A DNA stretch of 19,801 nt from Lachnospiraceae bacterium (GCA_009774465.1 VSNT01000076.1:1-19801), one strand, 5' to 3'. Shown: positions 7,390-15,609, counted from the first letter of the stretch. Numbers and translations: made by a program. The notes: generated by a model not told the origin, from the sequence alone.

Positions 7390-7920
7390 GTGAAAATAAA
7401 AGGTGGAATTGCAGTATTTTTAATGGTATTGCTTATTGGGTTTGTATGGGTTTCAATGCCTGCGGCAGCAAGTGAAAATACTTCTGATGGAGATATAACG
7501 GATGTGACAGATCAGGTGAAAGAGCTGTTTGGAGCAGTATTTGAAAACATTGATCAGGAAAAGGCTTCCGATGTATTTGCATTTTTAAAGGAAAAAATTG
7601 CACAGGGAGATTTGACTACCGAAGAAGGACTTTCAAATGCAGTGGAAGAGGGGAAAGAAAAATTCGGTGTTGAAATCAGCGCAGCCGACGCCAAAGAGCT
7701 GGTAGAGACAATGGAAAAGCTTGAGGGTATGGGTTTTTCAGCAGAATATGTGCTGGATAAAACGGAAGATCTGTATAAAGAATATGGAGAAGAGTTTGTA
7801 GATCATGTGGATGAAGTACTTACAACTGCGGTAAAGAATGCAGTATCCGGCGCAGTGACTGCCTTTTTTGAAAATCTGGCAGGTTCGGTAAAGAATTTCT
7901 TTACAGGTTTATTTTCTTAA
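7390..7920 (+). CDS. secreted helical protein of unknown function
   Basis: The 176-residue product begins with a clear Sec signal peptide: Lys-rich start, hydrophobic core about residues 7-22, and a probable signal-peptidase I site after PAAA. The mature part (about 148 residues) is acidic and looks almost wholly helical, rich in Glu, Lys, Val and Phe, with no Cys. Its end is amphipathic (FFENLAGSVKNFFTGLFS). I recognise no family and no catalytic motif. The start is GTG with GGAAAGG 11 bases upstream; the nearby ATG at 7380 runs into a stop at once. The gene begins 36 bases after the hydrolase stop, so it may share its transcript. It could be a small exported or membrane-surface protein; no function should be assigned. 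Confidence 0.75.
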   Translation: MKIKGGIAVFLMVLLIGFVWVSMPAAASENTSDGDITDVTDQVKELFGAVFENIDQEKASDVFAFLKEKIAQGDLTTEEGLSNAVEEGKEKFGVEISAADAKELVETMEKLEGMGFSAEYVLDKTEDLYKEYGEEFVDHVDEVLTTAVKNAVSGAVTAFFENLAGSVKNFFTGLFS

Positions 7921-7997
7921 GTAATTTGTTGTGATAGTATAAATTTCTGGCATATTTGAAACAATAGCTGTAAAATGACTAAATTTGGAGGTGTGAT

Positions 7998-8990
7998 ATG
8001 AAGATCGCATTTTATGGTACAAAACCTTATGATAAGATCTGGTTTGAGCCAATGGGAAAGGAATATGGCTTTGATATTCATTTTATTGAAGCAGCATGTA
8101 ATCAGGAAACGATTTTTATGGCAAGGGGCTATGATGCAATCTGCATTTTTGTTAATGATTATGTAGATGCCCAGATGATAGATGATTTATATGAAATGAA
8201 AGTAAAAGCTATTTTGCTGCGCAGTGCGGGATTTAATAATGTAGATGTAAAAGCGGCGGAGGACAAGATTGTTATTTTAAGAGTGCCCAGCTATTCTCCC
8301 GAGGCGGTTGCTGAATTTTCAATGGCGCTTCTGCTTACAGTAAACAGACTGACGCATAAGGCATATAACAGAACAAGAGAATTTAATATGAGTCTGAATG
8401 GTCTTATGGGGATGGATTTGTATGAAAAGACGGCAGGTGTAATCGGAACCGGAAAGATCGGACAGTCAATGATCAGGATATTAAATGGATTCCAGATGCA
8501 TGTGCTGTGTTATGATCCATATCCGGTGGAAGGGCTGGATGCGGAATACGTGTCTTTGGAGGAAATTTTTAAGAAATCGGATATTATCAGTCTTCATTGT
8601 CCCCTCACTTCGGATACAAAACATTTGATTAATAAAGACACCATTGCAATGATGAAAAAGGGAATTTATCTGGTAAACACATCAAGAGGAGCTTTGATTG
8701 ATACGGAAGCGTTAATTGATGCCATGCTTGAAGGGAAATTTGGCGGAGTAGGACTGGATGTTTACGAGGAAGAAGAAGGGGTTTTCTATGAAGACAGATC
8801 CAGCGATATCATTGTAGACGATCATCTTGCACGTCTTATGACATTTCCAAATGTACTGGTAACCTCCCATATGGGATTTTTTACCAGGGAAGCCATGCAG
8901 GCGATTGCCCATACCACCCTTGAAAATGCATATGCATTGGAAAATGGTCTTCCACTTGTCAATCAGGTGGGAACAGAAATGGTACTTTAG
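7998..8990 (+). CDS. ldhA: D-lactate dehydrogenase (D-isomer 2-hydroxyacid dehydrogenase)
   Basis: The 330-residue cytoplasmic enzyme reduces pyruvate to D-lactate with NADH, regenerating NAD in fermentation. The nucleotide-binding motif is GTGKIG (150-155 region, GVIGTGKIG). The catalytic set is present: Arg in NTSRGALID (R230), Glu in GLDVYEEE (about 257-259), and His in TSHMGFF (H291). The opening YGTKPYD, the CIFVND and GFNNVD segments and the VYEEEEGVFYEDRS-like stretch resemble the E. coli LdhA subgroup, not phosphoglycerate dehydrogenases. A related 2-hydroxyacid such as 2-hydroxyisocaproate remains possible as substrate. GGAGG lies 7 bases before the ATG. I saw no convincing Rex site upstream. 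Confidence 0.9.
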   Translation: MKIAFYGTKPYDKIWFEPMGKEYGFDIHFIEAACNQETIFMARGYDAICIFVNDYVDAQMIDDLYEMKVKAILLRSAGFNNVDVKAAEDKIVILRVPSYSPEAVAEFSMALLLTVNRLTHKAYNRTREFNMSLNGLMGMDLYEKTAGVIGTGKIGQSMIRILNGFQMHVLCYDPYPVEGLDAEYVSLEEIFKKSDIISLHCPLTSDTKHLINKDTIAMMKKGIYLVNTSRGALIDTEALIDAMLEGKFGGVGLDVYEEEEGVFYEDRSSDIIVDDHLARLMTFPNVLVTSHMGFFTREAMQAIAHTTLENAYALENGLPLVNQVGTEMVL

Positions 8991-8992
8991 TA

Positions 8993-9021
8993 TTGGATTT
9001 TTAAAATGATTGCTGTATAAT
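8993..9021 (+). promoter_or_regulatory. upstream promoter of the second acetyltransferase gene
   Basis: TTGGAT (8993-8998), a 17-base spacer and TATAAT (9016-9021) begin just after the ldhA stop codon. It would give a leader of about 100 bases. Confidence 0.55.
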
Positions 9022-9067
9022 AGAAATAAATCCCAAACTTTTTGAAACCCGGCCATTGATACTCTGA

Positions 9068-9096
9068 TTGTAATGCAGTATATATTCTGATATAAT
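9068..9096 (+). promoter_or_regulatory. proximal promoter of the second acetyltransferase gene
   Basis: TTGTAA (9068-9073), a 17-base spacer and a perfect TATAAT (9091-9096). The start site would be about 25 bases before the ATG at 9129, leaving just the ribosome binding site AGGAGAGG. Confidence 0.75.
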
Positions 9097-9128
9097 AATA
9101 TATTAGCAATACAGGAGAGGGCAGTGTA

Positions 9129-9605
9129 ATGGAACAGGAGTTACCTTTTGAAATACGTTTTGCAGGCCGGGAAGAATGGGAAGAGGCTATGGGACTGGCG
9201 TGGAAAACATTTCTGGAATTTGAAGCTGATGTTTATACGCCGGAAGGAATTAGAAGCTTTGAGGATTTTATCACGGATTCAGGGCTGAAACGGATGTTTG
9301 ATATGGGTGCATATCAAATGATTTCAGCTTTTGACAAAGGTAAAATGATAGGTATGATTACCCTGCGCAATGAGATGCATATTTCTCTTCTTTTTGTAGA
9401 CAGAAAATATCACAGGCATGGAGTCGGCAGGGCGCTGATTGACAGTATGGCCGGTTATGCAAGGACGGAATTGGGGCAGGAGCGCCTGACGGTAAATGCA
9501 TCTCCTTATGGCGTGGATTTTTATCATAAAGTTGGATTTAAGGATTCAGGGCCGGAAAAGCAGCAGGACGGGATCATTTATACGCCCATGTATTATATAT
9601 TATAG
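9129..9605 (+). CDS. GNAT-family N-acetyltransferase
   Basis: The 158-residue protein is a single GNAT domain. The acetyl-CoA-binding motif is in KYHRHGVGRALID (family pattern R/Q-x-x-G-x-G/A). The usual late stretch LTVNASPYGVDFYHKVGF follows, with the conserved Tyr near the expected general-acid position. Acceptor substrate cannot be deduced. AGGAGAGG lies 8 bases before the ATG. The next gene begins 41 bases after the stop without a visible terminator, so the two, and probably the diguanylate cyclase after them, may form an operon driven by the promoters at 8993 and 9068. Confidence 0.88.
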   Translation: MEQELPFEIRFAGREEWEEAMGLAWKTFLEFEADVYTPEGIRSFEDFITDSGLKRMFDMGAYQMISAFDKGKMIGMITLRNEMHISLLFVDRKYHRHGVGRALIDSMAGYARTELGQERLTVNASPYGVDFYHKVGFKDSGPEKQQDGIIYTPMYYIL

Positions 9606-9646
9606 ACATAAGTAAAACCTGACATAAGATAAGAGAGAGGATCAGA

Positions 9647-10357
9647 ATGGGGAAATTATTTAATCTGGACAGCCCTGTGTTCAGTTTTTTAAATAAGGCA
9701 GCAGATTTAATCTGGCTGAATATTTTAACATTTATATGCTGTATACCGGTTTTTACAATAGGTGCATCCATGACGGCATTAAATTATGTGGTGCTTAAAA
9801 TGGTCAGAAATGAAGAAGGATATATTACCAGATCTTATTTTAAGTCCTTTAAACAAAACTTTAAGCAGGCTACCGTCATCTGGCTGATTGTACTGGCTGT
9901 GATTATGATTCTGGCAGGTGACTTTTATATTTTAAGGTATGCACTGCTTGAATTTCCCACATGGATAAAGGTAGCACTGCTTGCAGTTGTGGTTTTATTT
10001 TTAATTTCAGTTATGCATTTGTTTCCGGCACTTGCAAAGTTTGACAATACAATTAAAAATACATTTAAAAATTCTTTTTTGATGGGAATATTAAGTCTTC
10101 CAAAGACAATACTTATGATTTTCTGCTGGGCGGCGCCAGTGGTAATCGGCCTTACGCTTTATCAGATTATGCCGCTGGTATTTGCTCTTGGAATTTCACT
10201 GCCGGCATATATGTGTGCACTTTTATATAATAAAACATTTAAAAGATTTGAACCTGAAGATGTGCAGGCGCAGGATGGTGAATGGTCTGTCTTTTCAGAA
10301 GAAGAAAAAGAAATGATGTCTGAGGCAGAGTTGCAGGATACAGAGGAAAAGCGCTGA
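9647..10357 (+). CDS. YesL-family (DUF624) membrane protein
   Basis: The 236-residue protein has about five membrane segments: roughly 20-45, 75-96, 103-127, 140-165 and 168-190. A cytoplasmic acidic tail follows (about 200-236, EDVQAQDG and EEEKEMMSEAELQDTEEK). The opening (N-L-D-SPVFSFLNKAADLIWLNILTFICCIPVFTIG region) is typical of YesL/DUF624. That family is commonly found near carbohydrate ABC transporter and two-component genes in Firmicutes; its biochemical role is not established. AGAGAGG precedes the ATG. It is followed 37 bases later by the diguanylate cyclase start. The acidic tail is longer than I expect for a minimal member. Confidence 0.85.
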   Translation: MGKLFNLDSPVFSFLNKAADLIWLNILTFICCIPVFTIGASMTALNYVVLKMVRNEEGYITRSYFKSFKQNFKQATVIWLIVLAVIMILAGDFYILRYALLEFPTWIKVALLAVVVLFLISVMHLFPALAKFDNTIKNTFKNSFLMGILSLPKTILMIFCWAAPVVIGLTLYQIMPLVFALGISLPAYMCALLYNKTFKRFEPEDVQAQDGEWSVFSEEEKEMMSEAELQDTEEKR

Positions 10358-10394
10358 GGTAAATCAGCAGGGCGGATTGTGTGGTGAGAACTGG

Positions 10395-11870
10395 ATGAAA
10401 GAGGATCATGGAAAATTAATGCTTCAATGGCTATTGCCATTTGGAATTGCAGTCATTGTAGTGTTAATAATGTTTTTTAATTTCTCAGTAAAAATTAAAA
10501 AAGAAGCGGCTGACACAGTTGAAGATAAATTTGAGGAAGTTGCCGAAAAATATGCGTTGAAGGTAAATGGAGATATTCAGGGAATCTGTCTGGTAGGAGA
10601 AACTGCTGCTCAGGTGATTTCACAGCAAAATCCCGCTGACAGAAAGAACATCCAGTTGCTTTTGGCATCAATTGCGGATAATACGGAAATATATGAGGTC
10701 ATTTATTGCGATAAAGATGGAAATGCCATAGATCATCTGGGAAACAGAATTGATCTTGAAGAAAACAATTACATAGAAAAACTGGAAAAAGATCCGAACA
10801 TAAATTATCTGATTGAAAAAAAAGATATGATTACCGGCACTGCATCTATTATTATAGGAGTGCCTGTGGAAGAAACGGGAGGCAGTATTCTGCTTTTTTA
10901 CCCGCTGAAAAGGCTGAAGGAAATTACGGAAATGAGTGGTGAGTTTAACGATTCCGCTTTTCTTACCATTATCAGTGCAGAGGGAGATATTTTTCAGGCT
11001 GAAGACAGGGCGAGCAGTTTTTTAAAAGGAAATAACATCTGGGCAAATGTTGACAAGGAGTATCAAAATGATACTTCAAAGGCAAGAGTCAGAATGCAGA
11101 ATAATAAAACAGGAAGCTTTATAACAAGGGCGAGCGAAGAAATGAGAACCCTTGTATATACGCCGATTGGAGTGGAGGACTGGGTGCTGCTTATTGGGGT
11201 TGATCAGTCATATGTGGAACACCGGCAGGAGGCTATTTTTTCCAAATCAATTCGAAGGCTGTATCAATTGCTGGGAGTCACATTTTTGTTTGTTGCGCTG
11301 ATTGCAGCAGTGAATTACGTTGGAAAGATCAGAAGTGCGGAGAGAAATAAGACGCTTCAGGAGAAGGCAGATACGGACCTTTTGACAGGCCTTAACAATA
11401 AACTGGCAACGGAGCGGAAGATCAAGGAATATATGGCTCAGAATCAGGATAAACTGGGGATGCTGTTTCTTATTGACATTGATAATTTTAAGAAGATCAA
11501 TGATACAATGGGACATGCCTTTGGAGATGAGGTTCTGCGCTCTTTGGGAAAACAGATTGGAGTGAATTTCAGGGTTACGGATATTATAGGGCGTGTCGGC
11601 GGCGATGAATTCATGATTTTCTTAAAAGATCTGCAGAAGGATGAAATTGTTTTAAGGGAAGCGAAAAAGCTGGAGTATTTCTTTAAGCATTTTGAAGTAG
11701 GGGAATATGTAAAGTATTCTGCTACTGCCAGTATTGGAGCAGCAGTATTTCCGGAACATGGAAATGATTTTGAATCTTTGTATAAATCTGCGGATCAGGC
11801 AGTTTATAAAGCAAAGAAGCGTGGAAAAAATCAGATTGCTTTTTTTGATGACAGAGATAGAAAACAATAA
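10395..11870 (+). CDS. membrane-anchored diguanylate cyclase (GGDEF)
   Basis: The 491-residue protein should make cyclic di-GMP from two GTP. A first membrane segment (about 7-28) and a second (about 291-312) bracket a 260-residue extracellular sensor region. That region contains strand-rich stretches such as EVIYCDKDGNAI and LVYTPIGVEDWVLLIGV, which look like a Cache-type ligand domain. A GGDEF domain follows (about 325-485): DTDLLTGLNN, the metal site in FLIDIDNFKKIND, and an intact active site G-G-D-E-F at 402-406. The inhibitory site R-x-x-D (R393 to D396) sits the standard five residues before it, so product feedback is likely. I start at the ATG 10395 after GGTGAG; a TTG at 10377 keeps the frame but has no suitable ribosome binding site. 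It probably belongs to one operon with the YesL-type gene. Confidence 0.92.
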   Translation: MKEDHGKLMLQWLLPFGIAVIVVLIMFFNFSVKIKKEAADTVEDKFEEVAEKYALKVNGDIQGICLVGETAAQVISQQNPADRKNIQLLLASIADNTEIYEVIYCDKDGNAIDHLGNRIDLEENNYIEKLEKDPNINYLIEKKDMITGTASIIIGVPVEETGGSILLFYPLKRLKEITEMSGEFNDSAFLTIISAEGDIFQAEDRASSFLKGNNIWANVDKEYQNDTSKARVRMQNNKTGSFITRASEEMRTLVYTPIGVEDWVLLIGVDQSYVEHRQEAIFSKSIRRLYQLLGVTFLFVALIAAVNYVGKIRSAERNKTLQEKADTDLLTGLNNKLATERKIKEYMAQNQDKLGMLFLIDIDNFKKINDTMGHAFGDEVLRSLGKQIGVNFRVTDIIGRVGGDEFMIFLKDLQKDEIVLREAKKLEYFFKHFEVGEYVKYSATASIGAAVFPEHGNDFESLYKSADQAVYKAKKRGKNQIAFFDDRDRKQ

Positions 11871-11897
11871 TTGTACAAAGTGCATATTGAATGACGT

Positions 11898-11932
11898 TTT
11901 TTTTAGTCAAGTTGTTGGTTGGACTAAAAAAA
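11898..11932. terminator. A/T-only stem hairpin after the diguanylate cyclase gene
   Basis: TTTTTTTAGTC and GACTAAAAAAA (11 bp) flank a 13-base loop. The stem has just two G-C pairs and no plus-strand T-run follows, so termination is uncertain. Confidence 0.4.
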
Positions 11933-12066
11933 GTTGATCTTTATAAGCATTTTTTACAATGTATAATAAAATCTTTGTGGAATAGTAGCATAGTCAATTT
12001 GTAAAAACTCATGTATACTGATTTCAGACTTAATTCAGAATTAATTATTTTAAGGAGGCAAATAAA

Positions 12067-13176
12067 ATGGCAAGTTTATCTTTAAAAAATATCTGCAAGG
12101 TGTATCCTAATGGATTTGAAGCTGTTAAAGACTTCAATCTTGAGATTCAGGATCAGGAATTCATCATCTTTGTAGGTCCTTCAGGATGTGGTAAATCTAC
12201 TACATTGCGTATGGTTGCAGGTCTGGAGGATATTTCTTCCGGCGAACTTAAAATCGGTGACAGAGTAGTTAATGATGTTGAGCCTAAAGACAGAGATATC
12301 GCGATGGTATTCCAGAACTACGCTTTGTATCCTCATATGTCAGTATATGATAACATGGCTTTCGGTCTTAAATTAAGAAAAGTTCCGAAAGATGAAATTG
12401 ATAAGATGGTTAAAGAAGCAGCTAAGATCCTTGACCTGACAGCTCTTCTTGATCGTAAGCCCAAGGCTTTGTCCGGTGGTCAGAGACAGCGTGTTGCTAT
12501 GGGACGTGCAATTGTTCGTAATCCTAAGGTATTCCTTATGGATGAGCCTCTTTCAAACCTGGATGCTAAACTTCGTGTACAGATGCGTATTGAGATCGCT
12601 AAACTGCACCAGAGATTAGGCACCACCATTATTTATGTAACACATGACCAGACAGAAGCTATGACTCTTGGCGACAGAATCGTTGTTATGAAGGATGGCG
12701 TGGTTCAGCAGGTAGATACACCTCAGAATCTGTATGAGAAGCCCGCTAACTTATTCGTAGCAGGATTTATGGGATCACCTCAGATGAACTTCCTTGATGC
12801 TACAGTAGAAGTAAGTGGTGATGAAGCAAGCCTTAAGGTTGCCGGAAGCAGCATTCCTCTTCCTCCTTCAAAAGCTAAGAAGCTTATTGATGGCGGTTAC
12901 GCTGGAAAGACAGTTACTTTTGGTATTCGTCCTGAGGATGTATATGATTCAGAAATGTTTATTGAAACATCCAAGTGTGTATTTGAATCTACCATTAAGG
13001 TTTATGAATTGCTTGGTGCAGAAGTTTACCTGTATTTTGATCTGGCTGAGTTCCCTATCACAGCAAGAGTTGATTCTCGTACAACAGCAAGACCTGGCGA
13101 TACAGTTAAGTTTGCATTTGATGTTGAGAAGATTCACGTATTTGATAAAGAAACAGAGCAGGTTATTACTAACTAG
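12067..13176 (+). CDS. msmX: sugar ABC transporter ATPase, MsmX/UgpC type
   Basis: The 369-residue cytoplasmic ATPase powers carbohydrate import. Visible motifs are Walker A G-P-S-G-C-G-K-S-T (37-45), Q-loop in VFQNYALYPH, signature LSGGQ (135-139), Walker B VFLMDEP (155-161), D-loop SNLD and switch His (H193 in YVTHDQTEA). The C-terminal third is the OB/TOBE regulatory region (PEDVYDSE, ARVDSRT). No permease or binding protein lies nearby. That fits the known MsmX arrangement, in which one orphan ATPase serves several CUT1 sugar importers. Codon use differs from neighbours, with many CGT arginines and GTT/GCT codons, as expected of a highly expressed gene. AAGGAGG lies 7 bases before the ATG. 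Two hairpins follow. Confidence 0.93.
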   Translation: MASLSLKNICKVYPNGFEAVKDFNLEIQDQEFIIFVGPSGCGKSTTLRMVAGLEDISSGELKIGDRVVNDVEPKDRDIAMVFQNYALYPHMSVYDNMAFGLKLRKVPKDEIDKMVKEAAKILDLTALLDRKPKALSGGQRQRVAMGRAIVRNPKVFLMDEPLSNLDAKLRVQMRIEIAKLHQRLGTTIIYVTHDQTEAMTLGDRIVVMKDGVVQQVDTPQNLYEKPANLFVAGFMGSPQMNFLDATVEVSGDEASLKVAGSSIPLPPSKAKKLIDGGYAGKTVTFGIRPEDVYDSEMFIETSKCVFESTIKVYELLGAEVYLYFDLAEFPITARVDSRTTARPGDTVKFAFDVEKIHVFDKETEQVITN

Positions 13177-13188
13177 TAATAAGCATAA

Positions 13189-13213
13189 GGATGCCACGCT
13201 TTGCGGGGTATCC
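13189..13213. repeat. dispersed GCGAAGCG-type hairpin, copy 3 (reverse orientation)
   Basis: Arms GGATGCCACGC and GCGGGGTATCC enclose TTT, with one mismatch. Read on the minus strand it has the form CCCCGC-AAA-GCG, matching the other copies with A for G in the loop. It lies between the msmX-type stop codon and that gene's terminator. Confidence 0.65.
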
Positions 13214-13225
13214 TCATGTTAAAGA

Positions 13226-13253
13226 AAAGGGGTGCCGAAAGCATCCCTTTTTT
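13226..13253 (+). terminator. rho-independent terminator after the sugar ATPase gene
   Basis: AAAGGGGTGC (13226-13235), loop CGAAA and GCATCCCTTT form a 10-bp stem with one G-U pair, ending in a run of six T. Confidence 0.9.
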
Positions 13254-13301
13254 GGCATAACGCTGCATAAATAACTGCATACTTGGAAAGGGCGTGAAAA
13301 A

Positions 13302-14390
13302 ATGATTTCAGTACAGGTTATGGCAAATTGCATTAATGAGTTAAAGGCAATCACAAAAACAGATTTGGCGGTTTTTGGAACAGATGGAGCAGTAGTGACT
13401 TCTACCTTTGATGCCAGTGTTATTTCAGATGAACTGATCAGGGGATTTTCGGATTCTCCTGCTGATGGCCAGGTGATAGGAAAAGATCATTTATTAAAAA
13501 TAATGGATGAAGGGGAACTTGTATATATACTGGTAGCAAGAGGAAATAATGATGAGACATATCTGATTGGAAAGATTGCAGTAAGTCAGATTCAGCAGCT
13601 TATTGTGGCATATAAGGAACGCTTTGACAGGAATAATTTTTTCCAGAACTTACTGATGGACAATCTGCTTTTAGTGGATATGTATAACAGGGCTAAGAAA
13701 CTTCATGTTGAGGCGGTAATGCCCAGAGTAGTAATTATTATTGAGGTTGGCACTGAAAAGGACAATGTGGCTGTAGAGCTTTTGCATGAGCTGTTTTCTT
13801 CCCAGTCAGGTGATTTTATAACAGCAGTGGATGAAAGCAATGTAATTTTGATTAAAGCTTTAAAGCCTGAGGATGGCTATGAAGTGGTTGACAAGGCAGC
13901 GCAGACGATAGTTGATATGATGAACACCGAAGCTATGCTGAATGTTCGGGTGGCTTATGGAACCATTGTTCAGGAACTTAAAGATGTGTCCAAATCCTAC
14001 AAGGAAGCTATGGTTGCTTTAGACGTAGGAAAGATATTCTATGCAGAGAAAAAGGTAAATGCATATGGAAGACTTGGAATTGGACGTCTTATTTATCAAT
14101 TACCTGCCAATTTGTGTAAAATATTTATTGATGAAATTTTCGGGGACAATAACCCGGGAGAATTTGATGAAGAAATTGTTACCACGGTAAATAAATTTTT
14201 TGAAAATAACCTGAATGTTTCTGAAACGTCAAGGCAGTTATTTGTACACCGAAATACATTGGTTTACAGGGTGGAAAAGCTTGAAAAGAGTACAGGACTG
14301 GATGTGCGTACCTTTGATGATGCGTTGACATTTAAGATAGCCATGATGGTATACAATTATATGCAGTTTTTAAACAGTGAAGAAAATTGA
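13302..14390 (+). CDS. CdaR/PucR-type transcriptional regulator
   Basis: The 362-residue protein has an N-terminal ligand-type domain (about 1-120; TDLAVFGTDGAVVTS, DEGELVYILVAR) resembling the sugar-diacid recognition domain of CdaR. A middle GGDEF-like, non-catalytic region follows (about 140-260). The C-terminal PucR-type helix-turn-helix is at about 300-360 (NVSETSRQLFVHRNTLVYRVEKLEK, then FDDALTFKIAMMVYNY). Proteins of this build usually activate genes for carbon-source use. The ligand is not evident: the neighbours are a sugar ATPase and an unknown gene, with no glycerate or glucarate pathway in view. GGAAAGGG lies about 10 bases before the ATG. The preceding terminator suggests its own promoter, but I could not pick one with confidence. 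Confidence 0.85.
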   Translation: MISVQVMANCINELKAITKTDLAVFGTDGAVVTSTFDASVISDELIRGFSDSPADGQVIGKDHLLKIMDEGELVYILVARGNNDETYLIGKIAVSQIQQLIVAYKERFDRNNFFQNLLMDNLLLVDMYNRAKKLHVEAVMPRVVIIIEVGTEKDNVAVELLHELFSSQSGDFITAVDESNVILIKALKPEDGYEVVDKAAQTIVDMMNTEAMLNVRVAYGTIVQELKDVSKSYKEAMVALDVGKIFYAEKKVNAYGRLGIGRLIYQLPANLCKIFIDEIFGDNNPGEFDEEIVTTVNKFFENNLNVSETSRQLFVHRNTLVYRVEKLEKSTGLDVRTFDDALTFKIAMMVYNYMQFLNSEEN

Positions 14391-14418
14391 GCATAATATA
14401 TAAAAGCAGATAAATGGA

Positions 14419-15342
14419 ATGAACAACCTTATTTCCGAATACAATAGTAGAGAACTGTTGGGAGGGATGAGGTTGTTTTTATATGAAAAGAAAATAGGAT
14501 ATCTTTCCAGATATCAAAATGGAGAAAAGCAGAAAGGGGCAGGATTCGTTAAGATACTGCGGGAAGAGAATGCCTATACTTTGGACATACATATACAGTC
14601 GGATTTAAAGGGACTAAATGGAAATCATACCGTACTGCTTTTATTGGGGAATGCTGAAATCGCCTGGGAAAAAATATCTCTTAGAGAAGGAAAGGGAAGT
14701 ATGCGCAGAAAGGTTTTGCTGGAAAACAAAATGCTGCGTGTTGGGGAGGATTTATATAGAGAAGAAGATCTGTATGGGATTAAGCTTGTTCTTGATGGGC
14801 AAAGCTGGATAGGTGGAAATTTCAGAGAGAAAAGAAAAGAGATTGCGGCGGCAATGATAAAAGAAAAAAAGGAGACAGTCAATGAGATAAGGCATGAAGT
14901 GGATGAAAAAATATTTGAAGATCGACCACAACCGATACAATTCAAAGGCTGTCCCTATGTACAGGAAAAAATAGAACAGCCTGCTTTTGAAGATAAATGG
15001 GAACAGCTTCAGCATAATTACCAGACGGTGCATCCCTTTGACGATCAAAGAGTTTTTTTGTCTATAGAACCCAGAGATTTTGTGGTTCTTCAGGCGCCAT
15101 TTCAAAAGCTGGTGAATAACAGTTTTCTTTTACATGGCTTTTATAATTACAGACACTTAATTTTAGGACCAGACAGGGAGCTTGGCGATGAAGGGAAGAC
15201 CAGCTTTTATTTAGGAGTGCCGGGAACCTATTTTGACAGGGAAAAGATGGTTGCAGTTATGTTTGGTTTTGAGGGATTTGAATGTGCGGGAGCTGTTGAA
15301 GCCGGAAAATTTGGCTATTACATGAGACGAGTGGAATTGTAA
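14419..15342 (+). CDS. uncharacterised 307-residue protein, possible DUF6128-like C-terminus
   Basis: No catalytic motif is visible. The N-terminal half (about 1-130) looks strand-rich (YTLDIHIQSDL, HTVLLLLGN). A charged helical linker follows (about 130-185, rich in Lys and Glu). The C-terminal half (about 205-307) contains FDDQRVFLSIEPRDFVVL, a NYRHLILGPDRELGDE stretch, FYLGVPGTYFDREKM and MFGFEGFECAG. I have seen this C-terminal pattern in uncharacterised Lachnospiraceae proteins and think it may be DUF6128, from memory alone. No signal peptide or membrane segment is evident. The start is uncertain: the ATG at 14419 has just a weak AAATGGA upstream, while GGGAGGG at 14460-14466 could serve a TTG at 14473. 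It begins 28 bases after the regulator gene, so co-transcription is likely. Confidence 0.65.
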   Translation: MNNLISEYNSRELLGGMRLFLYEKKIGYLSRYQNGEKQKGAGFVKILREENAYTLDIHIQSDLKGLNGNHTVLLLLGNAEIAWEKISLREGKGSMRRKVLLENKMLRVGEDLYREEDLYGIKLVLDGQSWIGGNFREKRKEIAAAMIKEKKETVNEIRHEVDEKIFEDRPQPIQFKGCPYVQEKIEQPAFEDKWEQLQHNYQTVHPFDDQRVFLSIEPRDFVVLQAPFQKLVNNSFLLHGFYNYRHLILGPDRELGDEGKTSFYLGVPGTYFDREKMVAVMFGFEGFECAGAVEAGKFGYYMRRVEL

Positions 15343-15360
15343 AAGGATTCGTGTTATAAT
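15332..15360 (+). promoter_or_regulatory. possible extended -10 promoter reading antisense through the SRP RNA
   Basis: TGGAAT (15332-15337), a 17-base spacer and TATAAT (15355-15360), with TG one base before the -10 box. The plus-strand transcript would cross the whole SRP RNA gene before reaching the NrdG2-like gene. The -35 box is weak and overlaps the end of the preceding coding region. Confidence 0.4.
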
Positions 15361-15371
15361 GAGCCTTGGCG

Positions 15372-15603
15372 AAAATAGAAACCATGCTTTTTATTCTCAG
15401 GGAAACTGCCATGCGTTACCTGAACAGTTAACTGGGACCAGGCGCCCTTGCGGCACATGGAAATTTCTGTTTAGTGCTGCTTTGTTCCCAACCTGACACG
15501 ATTCACAGACATCCATTGCGCAAGACCCAATCTTCAAACGCCACTTATTCAGGGCAGCCATGACAGCTTCCCTGAAAACAAAGCTGCATGGTTTAAAATG
15601 CCT
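15372..15603 (-). ncRNA. ffs: signal recognition particle RNA, large Bacillus/Clostridium type
   Basis: This RNA forms the SRP core with Ffh and targets nascent membrane and secreted proteins to the translocon. On the minus strand the conserved domain IV reads GTCAGGT-TG-GGAA-CAA-AGCAGC, including the GGAA tetraloop that contacts FtsY. Upstream stand the large-type blocks AATAAGTGG, GATTGGGTC and TTGCGCAA. Downstream stand CCATGTGCCGCAAGG, GCCTGG, CAGTTAACTG and AGGTAACGC. The ends close with AAACCATGC against GCATGGTTT, and inner arms TTCCCTGA and TCAGGGAA extend the rod. About 230 bases fits a form with an Alu domain. The 5' end is set from the promoter at 15610-15638; the 3' end is estimated from the closing helix and the CTATTTTC that follows it. 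Confidence 0.95.
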
Positions 15604-15609
15604 TCTTGT

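Noticed and set aside
7921..7990. Rex-type operator before ldhA
   Set aside because: TTGTGA and a downstream TTGAAACAA are present, but spacing and symmetry do not give a TTGTTAA-N4-TTAACAA-like palindrome.
10377..10394. TTG start for the diguanylate cyclase
   Set aside because: No ribosome binding site is suitably spaced; ATG 10395 puts the first membrane segment at the usual distance from the N-terminus.
13267..13280. CTGCAT direct repeat before the CdaR-type gene as an operator
   Set aside because: Two 6-base copies alone are too short to support a binding site.
15372..15603. Rod-like plus-strand reading of this region as 6S RNA
   Set aside because: The rod pairing fits both strands, but the minus strand carries the diagnostic SRP domain IV with GGAA tetraloop, the other large-SRP blocks and a consensus promoter.
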